From positions 62,001-126,000 of the forward strand of contig CAMLDI010000001.1 in assembly GCA_946478845.1 (NCBI GenBank): a DNA stretch of 64,000 nucleotides. The letters are read 5' to 3'. Source of the DNA: an uncultured Paenibacillaceae bacterium. Its GTDB lineage: Bacteria > Bacillota > Bacilli > Aneurinibacillales > Aneurinibacillaceae. Under the pieces are notes generated by a model, which had not been told where the DNA came from, searched no databases, and saw only the letters and a program-made list of their open reading frames with translations. This document shows positions 19,513 through 30,018 of this stretch, piece after piece. Position numbers and translations under genes: made by a program. Position 1 is the stretch's first letter, and each line of letters starts with the position of its first letter.

Positions 19513-20853
19513 GTGTTGCTGAAGGATATAAATGAAGCATTAAATTGGTTAAATGGATTAGATAAATTCTCGATTAAACCAGGACTGGAACGGATGGAAT
19601 ATTTATTAGACCGATTAGGCCATCCTGAGCACAGATTAAAATTTATTCATATCGCGGGGACCAATGGCAAGGGGTCCACTTCTGCAATGATTGAATCTGT
19701 TTTACGGGAGGCCGGTTATAGTACAGGGCTTTTTACTTCCCCTTATATCGAATCCTTCACTTCAAGAATTCGTTATACTGGGGAAGCCATTCCTTCCCAT
19801 GATTTATTAAAAATAATGAATAAAATTCGGCCAATTGTGGAGGAGTTATCTACACAAAAAGATATTGGCATCCCTACCGAATTTGAAGTTGTTACGATTA
19901 TGGCCATTTTATACTTTGCAACAATTTCTTTTCCTGATATAGTCATATGGGAAACGGGATTAGGCGGTCGCCTGGATTCAACCAATGTGGTTACTCCAAT
20001 TGTATCTGTGATTACGAATGTGGGATTTGATCACATGAATATTTTAGGTACCACATTGCAAGAAATTGCCGCTGAAAAAGCAGGGATTATTAAAAATGGA
20101 GTACCTGTGGTTACTGGGATCGAAGAGGATACAATCCTTTCCGTTATTGAAGAAGAGGCGAAAAGAAAGAAAGCAACAGTATATCGGAAAGGGAAAGAAT
20201 TTACTGTCGCTAGAAAACAGCCTGAATTAGGTGTTCAAAGAGAAATATTTGATTTTACAAGCCCTTTTTCTTCTTACCAGCATGTACAGGTTTCTTTACT
20301 GGGGGAACATCAAATTGATAATGCTTCCCTGGCTTTAATGGCATTACAAGTACTAAAAAGCTATTATGCATTGTATATTGAGGAAGAACATATTCGACAG
20401 GGATTTGTAAAAACAAGATGGCCTGGCCGGTTTGAAAAAATAAATGAAACCCCAACAGTGATTTTAGATGGGGCACATAATGAAGAGGGAGTCCGTGCCC
20501 TAACGAAAACCCTGGAGGATTATTATCCTGGAATAAAAGTAGATCTTCTCTTTGCTGTATTACAGGATAAACCCTACGAAAAAATGATAGAGATTCTAGC
20601 CCCTTATTGCAAAAGAGTAACCATCACAACAGTTGCACATCCACGTAAGTCATCACCTGATGCAGTGGCAAATCACTTTATTCAGGTTAGCCCGCAAGCA
20701 GAGGTGCAAATTATTGCAGACTGGCGTGAAGCATTCCGACAATGTACTGATTCATTGAAGGAAGAAGGGGTGCTTTTGGTAGCAGGTTCTTTATATTTTA
20801 TATCTGATATAAGAAATGAATGGTTGAATTCGTATAGGAAAGTTGGTGAATAA
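19513..20853 (+). CDS. folC: Folylpolyglutamate synthase / dihydrofolate synthase
   Basis: Adds glutamates to folates in the cytoplasm. The P-loop IAGTNGKGSTSAMIES (about residue 47) and the downstream ETGLGGRLDSTNVV segment (about residue 150) are diagnostic of the Mur ligase superfamily FolC branch. I prefer GTG 19513 (preceded by GTGAGG), giving an N-terminus that fits the family; GTG 19501, overlapping the valS stop, is the alternative. The order valS-folC is as in B. subtilis. Confidence 0.95.
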   Translation: MLLKDINEALNWLNGLDKFSIKPGLERMEYLLDRLGHPEHRLKFIHIAGTNGKGSTSAMIESVLREAGYSTGLFTSPYIESFTSRIRYTGEAIPSHDLLKIMNKIRPIVEELSTQKDIGIPTEFEVVTIMAILYFATISFPDIVIWETGLGGRLDSTNVVTPIVSVITNVGFDHMNILGTTLQEIAAEKAGIIKNGVPVVTGIEEDTILSVIEEEAKRKKATVYRKGKEFTVARKQPELGVQREIFDFTSPFSSYQHVQVSLLGEHQIDNASLALMALQVLKSYYALYIEEEHIRQGFVKTRWPGRFEKINETPTVILDGAHNEEGVRALTKTLEDYYPGIKVDLLFAVLQDKPYEKMIEILAPYCKRVTITTVAHPRKSSPDAVANHFIQVSPQAEVQIIADWREAFRQCTDSLKEEGVLLVAGSLYFISDIRNEWLNSYRKVGE

Positions 20854-20854
20854 G

Positions 20855-22267
20855 ATGGGCACTCCAACACAATACCCACAAGAGTTAGCTAATTTTAAAC
20901 ATGTACATTTTATAGGAATCGGTGGCTATGGCATGAGTGCTGTTGCTCGTGTCATGTTGGAAATGGGGTTCACCGTGACAGGTTCGGATGTGGCCCGGAA
21001 AGAGTTAATCAATAAACTCGAAGCCGGAGGGGCACAGGTGTTCATTGGCCATAAAGCTGAGAATATTAAAGGGGCAGACGTGGTAGTCTATTCCACAGAC
21101 ATCCCAAAGGATAATATTGAATTACAGGAAGCGAAACAATTAGGAATTACATTATTGCATCGCTCACAAATGTTAGCCTGGATATTAAACAGAAAAAAAG
21201 GAATCGCTGTTGCTGGCGCTCATGGCAAAACAACCACATCATCCATGATTTCTCTTGTGATGGTACGCTGTGGAATTGACCCTACTTATGTTATCGGTGG
21301 GGAGATTATGGGGATTGGCAGCAATGCTTCAGCAGGAAAAGGGGATTATGTTGTAGCTGAAGCGGATGAAAGTGATGGATCCTTTTTAGAATATCACCCG
21401 GAAATGGCTGTGGTATTAAATATTGAACCGGATCATCTTGAGAACTATGGTGGGGATTTTGCCAACTTAAAGAATGCTTATCATAAATTTTTAGGTTTGG
21501 TTAAACCAAATGGCAAATCTATTGTTTGTGTAGATGATGAATACGTTTGTGAAATTATGCAACAGCAAGAAAATCGGGATTCCCTGATTACTTATGGAAT
21601 TCATCATCCTGCCAATTTTACTGCGAAAAATATTGTTCCTGGCGATCGCAGGATTTCCTTTGATGTATATCAAGATGGGAATTTATTAGGGCCAATGACT
21701 TTGTCTGTGCCAGGCATTCACAATGTTTATAATGCCCTGGCCACCACAGCAGTTTGTATGAATGCAGGATTGTCTTTTCCAGAGATTAAAGATGCCATTC
21801 TTTATTTTCAAGGCGCAAAACGCCGTTTTCAAGTCATTGGAGAAGTAAATGATATCCTGGTAGTGGATGATTATGCACATCATCCTACAGAAATTGAAGC
21901 TACTTTAAAAGCAAGCAGAGAAACGAACCGGAGGACTATAGGCATTTTTCAACCCCAGCGTTATACCCGTACCTTCTTTCTCCTGGATGAGTTTAGTAAG
22001 GCATTTAAAGATGCAGATCAGGTAATTATTACTGATATTTATTCTCCCGCAAATGATCCGGAAATTGAGGGAGTTAGTGCCCATAAACTTGTAGAACTTA
22101 TAAAAACCAATAGTAATCCTAATACAGTTTACATTTCGTCTAAAGATGAAATCGTATCTTATTTATTGAAAAATAGCTATCCTGGCGACCTTGTTATTAC
22201 TATGGGTGCTGGAGATATTTATAATGTGGCATATAAACTTGTAGAAGAATTAAAAAGTCCCCAATAG
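20855..22267 (+). CDS. murC: UDP-N-acetylmuramate--L-alanine ligase
   Basis: Adds L-Ala to UDP-MurNAc in peptidoglycan synthesis. Visible: the N-terminal Rossmann loop HFIGIGGYGMSAVARV (about residue 20), the ATP loop AGAHGKTTTSSM (about residue 120), the EADESDGSFLEY metal/substrate motif (about residue 170) and the DDYAHHPTEIEATL C-terminal motif (about residue 340). ATG 20855 starts 1 bp after folC stops; GTG 20846 is an in-frame alternative. murC is not at this place in B. subtilis, so this is a lineage-specific arrangement. Confidence 0.96.
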   Translation: MGTPTQYPQELANFKHVHFIGIGGYGMSAVARVMLEMGFTVTGSDVARKELINKLEAGGAQVFIGHKAENIKGADVVVYSTDIPKDNIELQEAKQLGITLLHRSQMLAWILNRKKGIAVAGAHGKTTTSSMISLVMVRCGIDPTYVIGGEIMGIGSNASAGKGDYVVAEADESDGSFLEYHPEMAVVLNIEPDHLENYGGDFANLKNAYHKFLGLVKPNGKSIVCVDDEYVCEIMQQQENRDSLITYGIHHPANFTAKNIVPGDRRISFDVYQDGNLLGPMTLSVPGIHNVYNALATTAVCMNAGLSFPEIKDAILYFQGAKRRFQVIGEVNDILVVDDYAHHPTEIEATLKASRETNRRTIGIFQPQRYTRTFFLLDEFSKAFKDADQVIITDIYSPANDPEIEGVSAHKLVELIKTNSNPNTVYISSKDEIVSYLLKNSYPGDLVITMGAGDIYNVAYKLVEELKSPQ

Positions 22268-22280
22268 GGGCTTTTTTTTT
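22252..22280 (+). terminator. Terminator overlapping the murC stop
   Basis: AAAAGTCCCC / GGGGCTTTTTTTTT stem-loop with T-run. Its left arm lies in the last murC codons. Confidence 0.88.
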
Positions 22281-22391
22281 GCTTTAAAATTAAGAATAAT
22301 TGGTATAAAATGGAAATATAAAAATTTAATGTCATAATGATAAGCAAAGGGGGAAATGCTTAATATAGACGTTATAGGTGGAGGGATGGAA

Positions 22392-23426
22392 ATGTCTGGG
22401 GACATTATATTGGATTTATTGAAAAAAGCAGGTGAAATCAAAGCATCTGATTTACATATTACGGTGGGATCACCTCCAATTTATCGTGTAGATGGAGAAT
22501 TGGTAAGAGAAGGGGAAACATTATTAACCCATGAAGATACTGAAAACATGGCAAAAATTCTAATTCCAGAACCCTTATATCCCCATTTTGAAGAAAAAGG
22601 TGAGGTTGATTTTTCATATGGTTTAGGGGAGTTATTTAGATTTAGGGTGAATGTGTACAAAGGAAAGAAGAATGTATGCATTGCAGCCCGTGTTATACCA
22701 TCTAATATACCAACTTTGGAAAATCTGAACATGCCAGATCGGATTAGACAGTTCTGCCATCAACCCCAGGGATTAATTCTTGTAACAGGCCCTACGGGAA
22801 GCGGAAAATCAACCACCATTGCTTCAATGATAAATTATATTAATCGAACCATGAAAAAGCATATTATCACTCTGGAGGACCCCATTGAGTTTTTGCATGA
22901 ACATCATAGCTCTATTATTAATCAAAGAGAAGTAGGATTTGATACAAGTGATTTTGCCAGTGGCTTGAGGGCTTCTTTACGGCAGGATCCTGATATTATT
23001 TTAGTGGGAGAAATGAGGGATTTAGAAACCATTGGAATCGCCATTACTGCAGCAGAAACAGGCCATCTTGTTTTTGGCACTTTGCATACATCGGATGCCC
23101 CCCAAACCATTGATAGGATTATTGGTGTTTTTCCAGGCCATCAACAATCGGAAATTCGTTTACAAGTATCTTCGGTTTTAGTGGGAGTCATCTCCCAACG
23201 TCTTTTTCCAAAAATAGGCGGAGGGAGAATTGCAGCAACAGAGATCCTTGTGAATACTCCGGCGATTGCCAATCTTATCCGTGTAGAAAAAATCCATCAA
23301 ATTAAAAGCGTAATGCAAACGAGCAGGGATATTGGAATGCATACCCTGGATATGTCCATTAAAGATTTAATTAAAGGCGGTTATGTTACGAAAGAAACTG
23401 TAGAAAATCATTTGAGTGAAATGTAA
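22392..23426 (+). CDS. pilT: PilT-family twitching/retraction ATPase
   Basis: Hexameric ATPase that in other bacteria retracts type IV pili. KASDLHITVGSPPIYRVDGEL (split across residues 15-35) is the PilT N-terminal signature. Further motifs are Walker A GPTGSGKSTT (about residue 135), the Asp/His box regions (ITLEDPIEF, HSSIINQREVG) and Walker B ILVGEMRDLETI. ATG 22392 follows GGAGGG; ATG 22386 and 22356 are in-frame alternatives. Length 344 aa fits PilT, not the longer PilB. No pilB, pilC or pilins are in the window. It abuts the prepilin peptidase gene. Confidence 0.92.
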   Translation: MSGDIILDLLKKAGEIKASDLHITVGSPPIYRVDGELVREGETLLTHEDTENMAKILIPEPLYPHFEEKGEVDFSYGLGELFRFRVNVYKGKKNVCIAARVIPSNIPTLENLNMPDRIRQFCHQPQGLILVTGPTGSGKSTTIASMINYINRTMKKHIITLEDPIEFLHEHHSSIINQREVGFDTSDFASGLRASLRQDPDIILVGEMRDLETIGIAITAAETGHLVFGTLHTSDAPQTIDRIIGVFPGHQQSEIRLQVSSVLVGVISQRLFPKIGGGRIAATEILVNTPAIANLIRVEKIHQIKSVMQTSRDIGMHTLDMSIKDLIKGGYVTKETVENHLSEM

Positions 23427-24179
23427 ATGATGATTGAATATGGATTTATTTTTGTAGTTGGATTACTATTTGGGTCATTTTTCAATGTGGTTGGTTTAAG
23501 GGTGCCAATGCATGAATCTATCCTTTATCCATCATCCCATTGTCCGGGATGTGATAATAAACTAAAACCGATGGATTTAATACCTATCCTTTCCTTTTTG
23601 CTCAGGCGGGGGAAATGTAAGTACTGCCAGAAAAAAATATCTCCGGTGTATCCCCTTATGGAAGCCTTAACCGGAGTTCTTTTTTTAATGGCATTTCTGA
23701 AATTTGGGTGGTCCCTTGACTTTCTCTATGTGATCTTGTTTATTTCCATGTTCATGATGATTACGGTTTCAGACATCTTTTATCAAATTATTCCTGACCG
23801 GATTATTTTCCCTTTCTTTTTTATTTTCCTTTTCTTTTTATTTTTCTTGCCTACAGTACAATTATGGAAACATCTCATAGGCATGTTGTTGGGTTTTATT
23901 ATATTTTATGTTATTGCGGAAGTATCGAGAGGCGGGATGGGAGGAGGAGATATCAAATTATTTACCCTTTCTGGATTGGTACTTGGTTATCCTCTTTTAT
24001 TTTTGTCTATACTCATCGCTACTGTGACAGGTTCCATATACGGTTCTTTTGTCATTCTATTTAAAGGTGGAGGAAGAAAAAGCAAGATTCCTTTTGGTCC
24101 CTTTATAGCAGCAGGATGTTTAGTTGCTGTTTTATGGGGAGAATCGATTTTGGATTGGTATTGGGAAATTATGTATTAA
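23427..24179 (+). CDS. comC: Prepilin peptidase (PilD/ComC type IV leader peptidase)
   Basis: Bifunctional membrane aspartyl protease that cleaves and N-methylates type IV prepilins. The N-terminal cytoplasmic zinc motif has two CxxC pairs (CPGCDNK and CKYCQKK, about residues 38-70). The catalytic Asp residues lie in TVSDIFYQIIPD (about residue 115) and GGGDIKL (about residue 172). About seven membrane helices; 250 aa. Starts directly after the pilT stop. Corresponds in position to comC of B. subtilis, between folC and spoIIB. Confidence 0.93.
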   Translation: MMIEYGFIFVVGLLFGSFFNVVGLRVPMHESILYPSSHCPGCDNKLKPMDLIPILSFLLRRGKCKYCQKKISPVYPLMEALTGVLFLMAFLKFGWSLDFLYVILFISMFMMITVSDIFYQIIPDRIIFPFFFIFLFFLFFLPTVQLWKHLIGMLLGFIIFYVIAEVSRGGMGGGDIKLFTLSGLVLGYPLLFLSILIATVTGSIYGSFVILFKGGGRKSKIPFGPFIAAGCLVAVLWGESILDWYWEIMY

Positions 24180-24241
24180 AACATAATTAGGAAGCCTGTC
24201 TCATAAAATGGAGTAGAAAGAAAAAATGAGGGAGGGTCCCT

Positions 24242-25168
24242 ATGAAACATCAATTATCCTATTCGATTCGGCCAAAAGATCCAGGGGATGTGAAAAAGAA
24301 TAATAAAAATGAAAAAATATCCATACCATCTTTTGATCCTGAGGAATTTAAACGTTATCCCCATAAAGAAACCCCTCGTGAATCTAAGAAGATTTTAAAA
24401 AAGTTAGCTATAATTGGAGGAGGGGTTACTGTTGGTTTAATTTTTGGATATGCTCTTTTACAAACTTTTGTGAACCAACCTGATCTTAAGCCAGGGGGAC
24501 AGGATGCCCAACCAGCCATGAGTTCTGTTGTGACGGGGAACGTTAAAGAAAAGGGTATTTCTTTAAGTGAAATAAATGTTTTTTTGGTACAAGCCGGGGT
24601 GTTTTCTTCCGGGGAAAGTGCCAATAAAAAAGCATCAGAATTTAAAAACAAACAACAACCAGCTGAAGTTGTACTTGAAGACGGGAAGTATATTGTATAT
24701 GTGGGAATTGCCTCTTCACGGGACGATGCACTTTCTATTGCCCAATTTTACCGTTCAGATAATATTCCAGTGATGATAAAAGAAAAACAAATCCCTGCTA
24801 GCTCCCTTTCCCTGAAGGTTCCTTCTTCTGCCAGTGAGGATACCTTATCTCAATTAAACAATATGAGCAACACAGAGGGGGAGCTATTTAAATTGCTTAC
24901 AGCAAATGCTGGCAATGCTTTCAGTCAAACTAAAAACCTTAGCCCTGCAAATGAAAAACTAACAGCACTTCATGAATCCCTCTTAAAACAAGAGAATGCA
25001 TTATCCAATTTCTTGAATGATCAGGCGAAGACTCCTTTTAAAAATAGCTTAAATGAATTAATAGGTGGGGTTAATGCTGCGAAAAACAATCAATTGCTGC
25101 AACTTCAAGGGAATTTGCTGCGTTTTTATAGTAAAGAAAAAGAATTTCGGTCAGGAAAATTTTCCTGA
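24242..25168 (+). CDS. spoIIB: SPOR-domain membrane protein, SpoIIB-like
   Basis: A 308-aa single-pass protein: a charged cytoplasmic N-terminus of about 55 aa, a membrane helix (about residues 56-77, IIGGGVTVGLIFGYALL), then an extracellular SPOR domain (about residues 110-185; VFLVQAGVFSSGESANKKA, YIVYVGIASSRDDA) that binds denuded peptidoglycan. B. subtilis SpoIIB has this architecture, lies in this place before maf, and helps septal peptidoglycan thinning during engulfment. The C-terminal third is helical with no recognised domain. GAGGGAGG precedes ATG 24242. Identification rests on domain and synteny. Confidence 0.82.
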   Translation: MKHQLSYSIRPKDPGDVKKNNKNEKISIPSFDPEEFKRYPHKETPRESKKILKKLAIIGGGVTVGLIFGYALLQTFVNQPDLKPGGQDAQPAMSSVVTGNVKEKGISLSEINVFLVQAGVFSSGESANKKASEFKNKQQPAEVVLEDGKYIVYVGIASSRDDALSIAQFYRSDNIPVMIKEKQIPASSLSLKVPSSASEDTLSQLNNMSNTEGELFKLLTANAGNAFSQTKNLSPANEKLTALHESLLKQENALSNFLNDQAKTPFKNSLNELIGGVNAAKNNQLLQLQGNLLRFYSKEKEFRSGKFS

Positions 25169-25176
25169 CCTTTTTT
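25149..25176 (+). terminator. Terminator overlapping the spoIIB stop
   Basis: GGTCAGGAAAA / TTTTCCTGACC stem with a six-T run; the stop codon lies in the right arm. Confidence 0.92.
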
Positions 25177-25243
25177 ATTACAAAAATAGGGGGTTTACTA
25201 CATTTTTACACACAATATAGTAACATATGTTGTCGTAATTCGG

Positions 25244-25272
25244 TTGTACTGATGGTTGGACTTTGCTAAACT
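25244..25272 (+). promoter_or_regulatory. Possible maf promoter
   Basis: TTGTAC, 17 bp, TAAACT in the 188-bp gap between the terminator and maf. Confidence 0.4.
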
Positions 25273-25356
25273 TATAAATGGATTATGTTTCATTGGAAAT
25301 TCGTACATAATACTTACTATGTGAAACAATCGAGTTAAGAAAAGCAGGTGAATAGT

Positions 25357-25953
25357 TTGTCTGGAAAAACAATAGTTTTAGCATCCAGTTCCGCAAGAAG
25401 AAAAGAATTATTGCAAGGGATAGGATTGGATTATGTTGTTTTTCCCAGTTCTGCAGATGAAACCATTGATGAAGCAGTTGAACCCGCTGATTATGTTCGA
25501 ATATTAGCTGAAAGAAAAGCACAAGACGTGGCACAAGAATATGGGAAAATGCATAACGAGGAATTTTTAGTCATTGGTGCTGATACCATTGTTGTATTAG
25601 ATGGAAAAGTACTGGGCAAGCCTTCAAATCCTGAGGATGCAGTGCGAATGCTTAAGGATTTACAAGGAAAGATTCATGATGTGTACACTGGTGTGTGTGT
25701 AGTTGATGGGAAAAGCGGTGTGCTCAAAAGTGAATATTGCCGCACCAAAGTAACAATGAAGAAATTAGATCAAGAAAAAATTCAACGGTATGTGGCAACT
25801 GGTGAACCCCTGGATAAAGCAGGCGCATATGGCATACAAGGAAAAGGTGCACTTTTAATTAAAGGAATTGAAGGTGATTATTTTTCAGTAGTAGGATTGC
25901 CTTTGGGATTAACGAGTGACTTATTGGAAGAATTTGGTGTACAATTGCTTTAG
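25357..25953 (+). CDS. maf: Maf family nucleotide pyrophosphatase
   Basis: Hydrolyses non-canonical or excess nucleoside triphosphates (dTTP/UTP type in Bacillus); linked to septum formation and competence. SSSARRKELL near the N-terminus, ADTIVVLDGKVLGKP (about residue 70) and GAYGIQGKGA (about residue 150) are the family motifs. TTG 25357 follows AGGTGA at 5 bp; a GTG at 25348 is embedded in that site. 198 aa. First gene of the maf-radC-mreBCD-minCD run. Confidence 0.94.
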   Translation: MSGKTIVLASSSARRKELLQGIGLDYVVFPSSADETIDEAVEPADYVRILAERKAQDVAQEYGKMHNEEFLVIGADTIVVLDGKVLGKPSNPEDAVRMLKDLQGKIHDVYTGVCVVDGKSGVLKSEYCRTKVTMKKLDQEKIQRYVATGEPLDKAGAYGIQGKGALLIKGIEGDYFSVVGLPLGLTSDLLEEFGVQLL

Positions 25954-26016
25954 TATGGGAGTTTTTGGAAAATGATTTAACCCCATATGAATTTTTTATA
26001 AAGTGGGGGATTACCC

Positions 26017-26724
26017 ATGAGCAATGCATCTAATATACCTAGTTCACATCCAATGATTCGCGATGTTCCAATTTCAGAGAGACCCAGAGAACGAATGATT
26101 CAACATGGGGCAGACTCTCTCTCTAATGCAGAACTCTTGGCCATTCTATTACGGACAGGAACCTCAGAAGAATCAGTCATATCCCTGGCCTGCCGAATAT
26201 TAAATCAAGTAGGCGAATTAAGGGGATTGAAATCTATTACTTATGATGAACTCGTTATGATTCGAGGGATTGGACCTGCGAAAGCACTGCAAATTGCTGC
26301 GGGATTAGAGCTGGGAAAACGAATATCAACGTCAATCCCCAATCGGCCTACGATTCGCTCTCCACAGGATGTTGCTGGGCTTATGATGGAAGATTTGCGC
26401 TACCATTCCCAAGAGCATTTTGTTTGTTTGTATTTAAATACGAAAAATCAGGTGATAGGTAAAGAAACTGTATTTATTGGCAGTTTAAATTCTTCGATTG
26501 TCCATCCTCGTGAAGTGTATAAAGAAGCGATTCGGCGAAGCAGTGCTTCCGTAATTTGTTTGCATAATCATCCCAGTGGAGATCCAACTCCAAGCAGAGA
26601 AGATATAGAAGTAACACGCCGTCTATTAGATGCAGGGAAAATTATTGGAATTGATCTGTTAGATCATCTAATTATTGGTGACGGCCGTTTTTATAGTTTA
26701 AAAGAAAAAGGTCACTTTGTTTAG
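26017..26724 (+). CDS. radC: RadC/YsxA JAMM-domain protein
   Basis: A 235-aa protein with an N-terminal helix-hairpin-helix region (about residues 25-105; GPAKALQIAAGLELGKR) and a C-terminal JAB1/MPN metalloprotease-like domain with the zinc motif HNHPSGDPTPS (about residue 187) and a catalytic-type Glu upstream. RadC's biochemical role is not settled; the old DNA-repair assignment is doubtful. Its conserved place between maf and mreB matches B. subtilis. Confidence 0.94.
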   Translation: MSNASNIPSSHPMIRDVPISERPRERMIQHGADSLSNAELLAILLRTGTSEESVISLACRILNQVGELRGLKSITYDELVMIRGIGPAKALQIAAGLELGKRISTSIPNRPTIRSPQDVAGLMMEDLRYHSQEHFVCLYLNTKNQVIGKETVFIGSLNSSIVHPREVYKEAIRRSSASVICLHNHPSGDPTPSREDIEVTRRLLDAGKIIGIDLLDHLIIGDGRFYSLKEKGHFV

Positions 26725-26781
26725 CAGATAAGAAGTGATAAGATTTAATCTTATGTGCTGCTTTACTTATGAAGGGAGTAA

Positions 26782-27828
<1,047 letters not shown>

Positions 27829-27842
27829 GTAGGTGTTTAGGT

Positions 27843-28688
27843 GTGAAATCTTTTTTTAAAAATAAACAAATGATTATTATTTTAATTGGCATTATTATGC
27901 TAATTGGGATTATGGGTGCTACGATGAAGGAGCGCCCTTTTCCTAGTTGGCCAGAAATTTTTATTCGGGATTCTCTGTCTACTGTTCAGGGGATGTTATA
28001 TAAACCAACTCATGGAACAACAGAGATTCTTACCAAATTGACTCATTTTTATAATATTTATAATGAAAATAAAGCCTTAAAAGCAAATCTGGATCGATAT
28101 GCCCAGGTTAGTGCAGAATTAATTCAGGTTAAAAGCGAAAATGAACGTCTCCGTGCCATGTTGGACATACGTGATAATAAATTAAAAGGATATAAATTAC
28201 AAACAGCAGACGTAATTAAACGAACTCCTGACCGTTGGAATCATATGATTACCATTAGCAAAGGATCCAATGATGGAATTAGGCCAAATATGGCTGTGGT
28301 TTCAGCAAAAGGAGACTTAATCGGACGGGTTAGCAGTGTTTCCACGTTTACTTCTAATGTAGAATTGTTAATGGATATAGAGTCAGGCAATTATATTTCA
28401 GCATCGATTCCAGGAACTGCACCCATTTATGGGGTTATTGAAGGATATGTGATGCAAAAGGATCAGGGATTTTTAATTATGAAAAAGATTCCTAAACAAG
28501 TGAAACTTACAAAAGGTGCTTATGTGACCACCTCTGGATTGGGAGAAGTAATGCCTCAGGGTTTAATGATTGGCCAGGTGGAAAGTTGGACTGATGGGGA
28601 TTATGGTTTAACCCAAACCGTTTACGTTCGTCCACTGGCTAATTTCTATCAAATAGAACAGGTTTTTGTTGTAGAGAAAAAAATGTAG
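27843..28688 (+). CDS. mreC: Rod shape-determining protein MreC
   Basis: Bitopic scaffold linking MreB to penicillin-binding proteins. One N-terminal membrane helix (about residues 9-26), a coiled coil (about residues 65-105; YAQVSAELIQVKSENERLRAML), then the beta-rich extracellular domain with NDGIRPNMAVVSAKGDLIGRV (split across about residues 140-162). GTG 27843 with AGGTG upstream, 14 bp after mreB. 281 aa. Confidence 0.95.
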   Translation: MKSFFKNKQMIIILIGIIMLIGIMGATMKERPFPSWPEIFIRDSLSTVQGMLYKPTHGTTEILTKLTHFYNIYNENKALKANLDRYAQVSAELIQVKSENERLRAMLDIRDNKLKGYKLQTADVIKRTPDRWNHMITISKGSNDGIRPNMAVVSAKGDLIGRVSSVSTFTSNVELLMDIESGNYISASIPGTAPIYGVIEGYVMQKDQGFLIMKKIPKQVKLTKGAYVTTSGLGEVMPQGLMIGQVESWTDGDYGLTQTVYVRPLANFYQIEQVFVVEKKM

Positions 28689-28737
28689 TAGGAAAAATAA
28701 CCGGGGGATTCTCCCTGCCTATTAAAGGGTGAAGAAT

Positions 28738-29256
28738 TTGCGTTTAAGTGTGATTTCTTTTATCTTGTTTATTTTTTTACTGGTTGAAGGGACCATTTTT
28801 CAGGTTTTTGTTCCTGATGCATGGGGTCTTCCTTTTACCATCGTTCCTCGTTTAGTACTTGCCGGAGTGGTCTTTATCGGTATTTATTTAGGCAGAAATA
28901 CTGGTTTAGTGTTCGGGTTAATCTTTGGCCTTCTTTATGATATTATTTATACCGATATAATCGGTGTGTATACCTTAACGATGGGACTTATAGGCTTCAT
29001 TGCAGGGGTAGCTTCGAGATATTTTCACCAGACGATGTTGTTTACTGGTGCGATGATTCTTATCCTAACGACAATTAATGAAACCTTAGCCTATGGTTTT
29101 TATGAATTGTTCAATCTTTCTAACATGTCAATGTCAGACTTTTTACTGCGAGAATTAATACCAACAGTATTGTTTAATGGGATTTTCGCTCTGATCATAC
29201 ATGTTCCGATGCGGAAAATATTAAAGGACAGAGAATATGGGGAGGACATTGTCTAA
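28738..29256 (+). CDS. mreD: Rod shape-determining protein MreD
   Basis: Small polytopic membrane protein (172 aa, about five helices) of the elongasome. Low conservation; identified by position after mreC, length and segments such as FGLIFGLLYDIIYTDIIGVYTL. TTG 28738 lies 5 bp after AAAGGGTGA; the GTG at 28729 is within that ribosome binding site. Confidence 0.92.
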   Translation: MRLSVISFILFIFLLVEGTIFQVFVPDAWGLPFTIVPRLVLAGVVFIGIYLGRNTGLVFGLIFGLLYDIIYTDIIGVYTLTMGLIGFIAGVASRYFHQTMLFTGAMILILTTINETLAYGFYELFNLSNMSMSDFLLRELIPTVLFNGIFALIIHVPMRKILKDREYGEDIV

Positions 29257-29319
29257 GGTTTGAAGGAAAATTGCACACCATTGGCGAAATAATCAGGGTG
29301 TGAGGTGAAATCCTTATCA

Positions 29320-29991
29320 ATGACAATTACAAAACGTTATATCGTAATTAAAGGAACAAAAGATGGCCTCGCTTTCTATTTAGATGATACGTGTTCTTTA
29401 CAGGAGTTATTTGATGAACTTGAGGAGAAAATAGAATATAACCCTCAACAGTTTCTATCAGGTCCGGTCATTCCAATCTCCATTAAATTAGGGAAACGAT
29501 ATATGACTGAAGAACAAATTGCTCAATTAATGGAGATTCTGGGGAAACGGGGCAACCTCCTGGTTAAATCTATTGATAGTGATGTCATTACTAAACAGGA
29601 AGCTCTTATAGATAAACTTTCTTCACAGGTCAAAATTATGACACGTACAGTTCGTTCTGGACAAGTACTCGAACATAATGGAGACTTGCTGTTGCTTGGT
29701 GATGTGAATCCCGGCGGTTTTGTTTCCAGCACGGGGAACATATTAATCTTTGGTTCTTTAAGGGGTTCTGCCCATGCGGGTTGTGATGGGAAGGAAGAAT
29801 GTATTATAGCAGCCTTAGAGATGGATCCTATTCAACTTCGAATCGCTAATATTATTAGCCGCCCCCCTGATGAGTGGATGGATACTGCAACAAGAATGGA
29901 ATTTGCTTATATTACAGAAGGCCGAATGGCCATCGAAAAGATAAATCAATTGTATAAAGTTCGTCCTAATCTGGGTCACATTACTTGGTAA
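29320..29991 (+). CDS. minC: Septum site-determining protein MinC
   Basis: Inhibits FtsZ polymerisation away from midcell. The N-terminal domain (about residues 1-95) is followed by the right-handed beta-helix domain recognisable by VLEHNGDLLLLGDVNPGGFV and GNILIFGSLRGSAHAG (about residues 110-155), which binds MinD. ATG 29320 is favoured; GTG 29305, five codons upstream, is possible. 223 aa, 27 bp before minD. Confidence 0.95.
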   Translation: MTITKRYIVIKGTKDGLAFYLDDTCSLQELFDELEEKIEYNPQQFLSGPVIPISIKLGKRYMTEEQIAQLMEILGKRGNLLVKSIDSDVITKQEALIDKLSSQVKIMTRTVRSGQVLEHNGDLLLLGDVNPGGFVSSTGNILIFGSLRGSAHAGCDGKEECIIAALEMDPIQLRIANIISRPPDEWMDTATRMEFAYITEGRMAIEKINQLYKVRPNLGHITW

Positions 29992-30018
29992 GGAAGATGC
30001 GGAAGAGGGGGATTCTTC

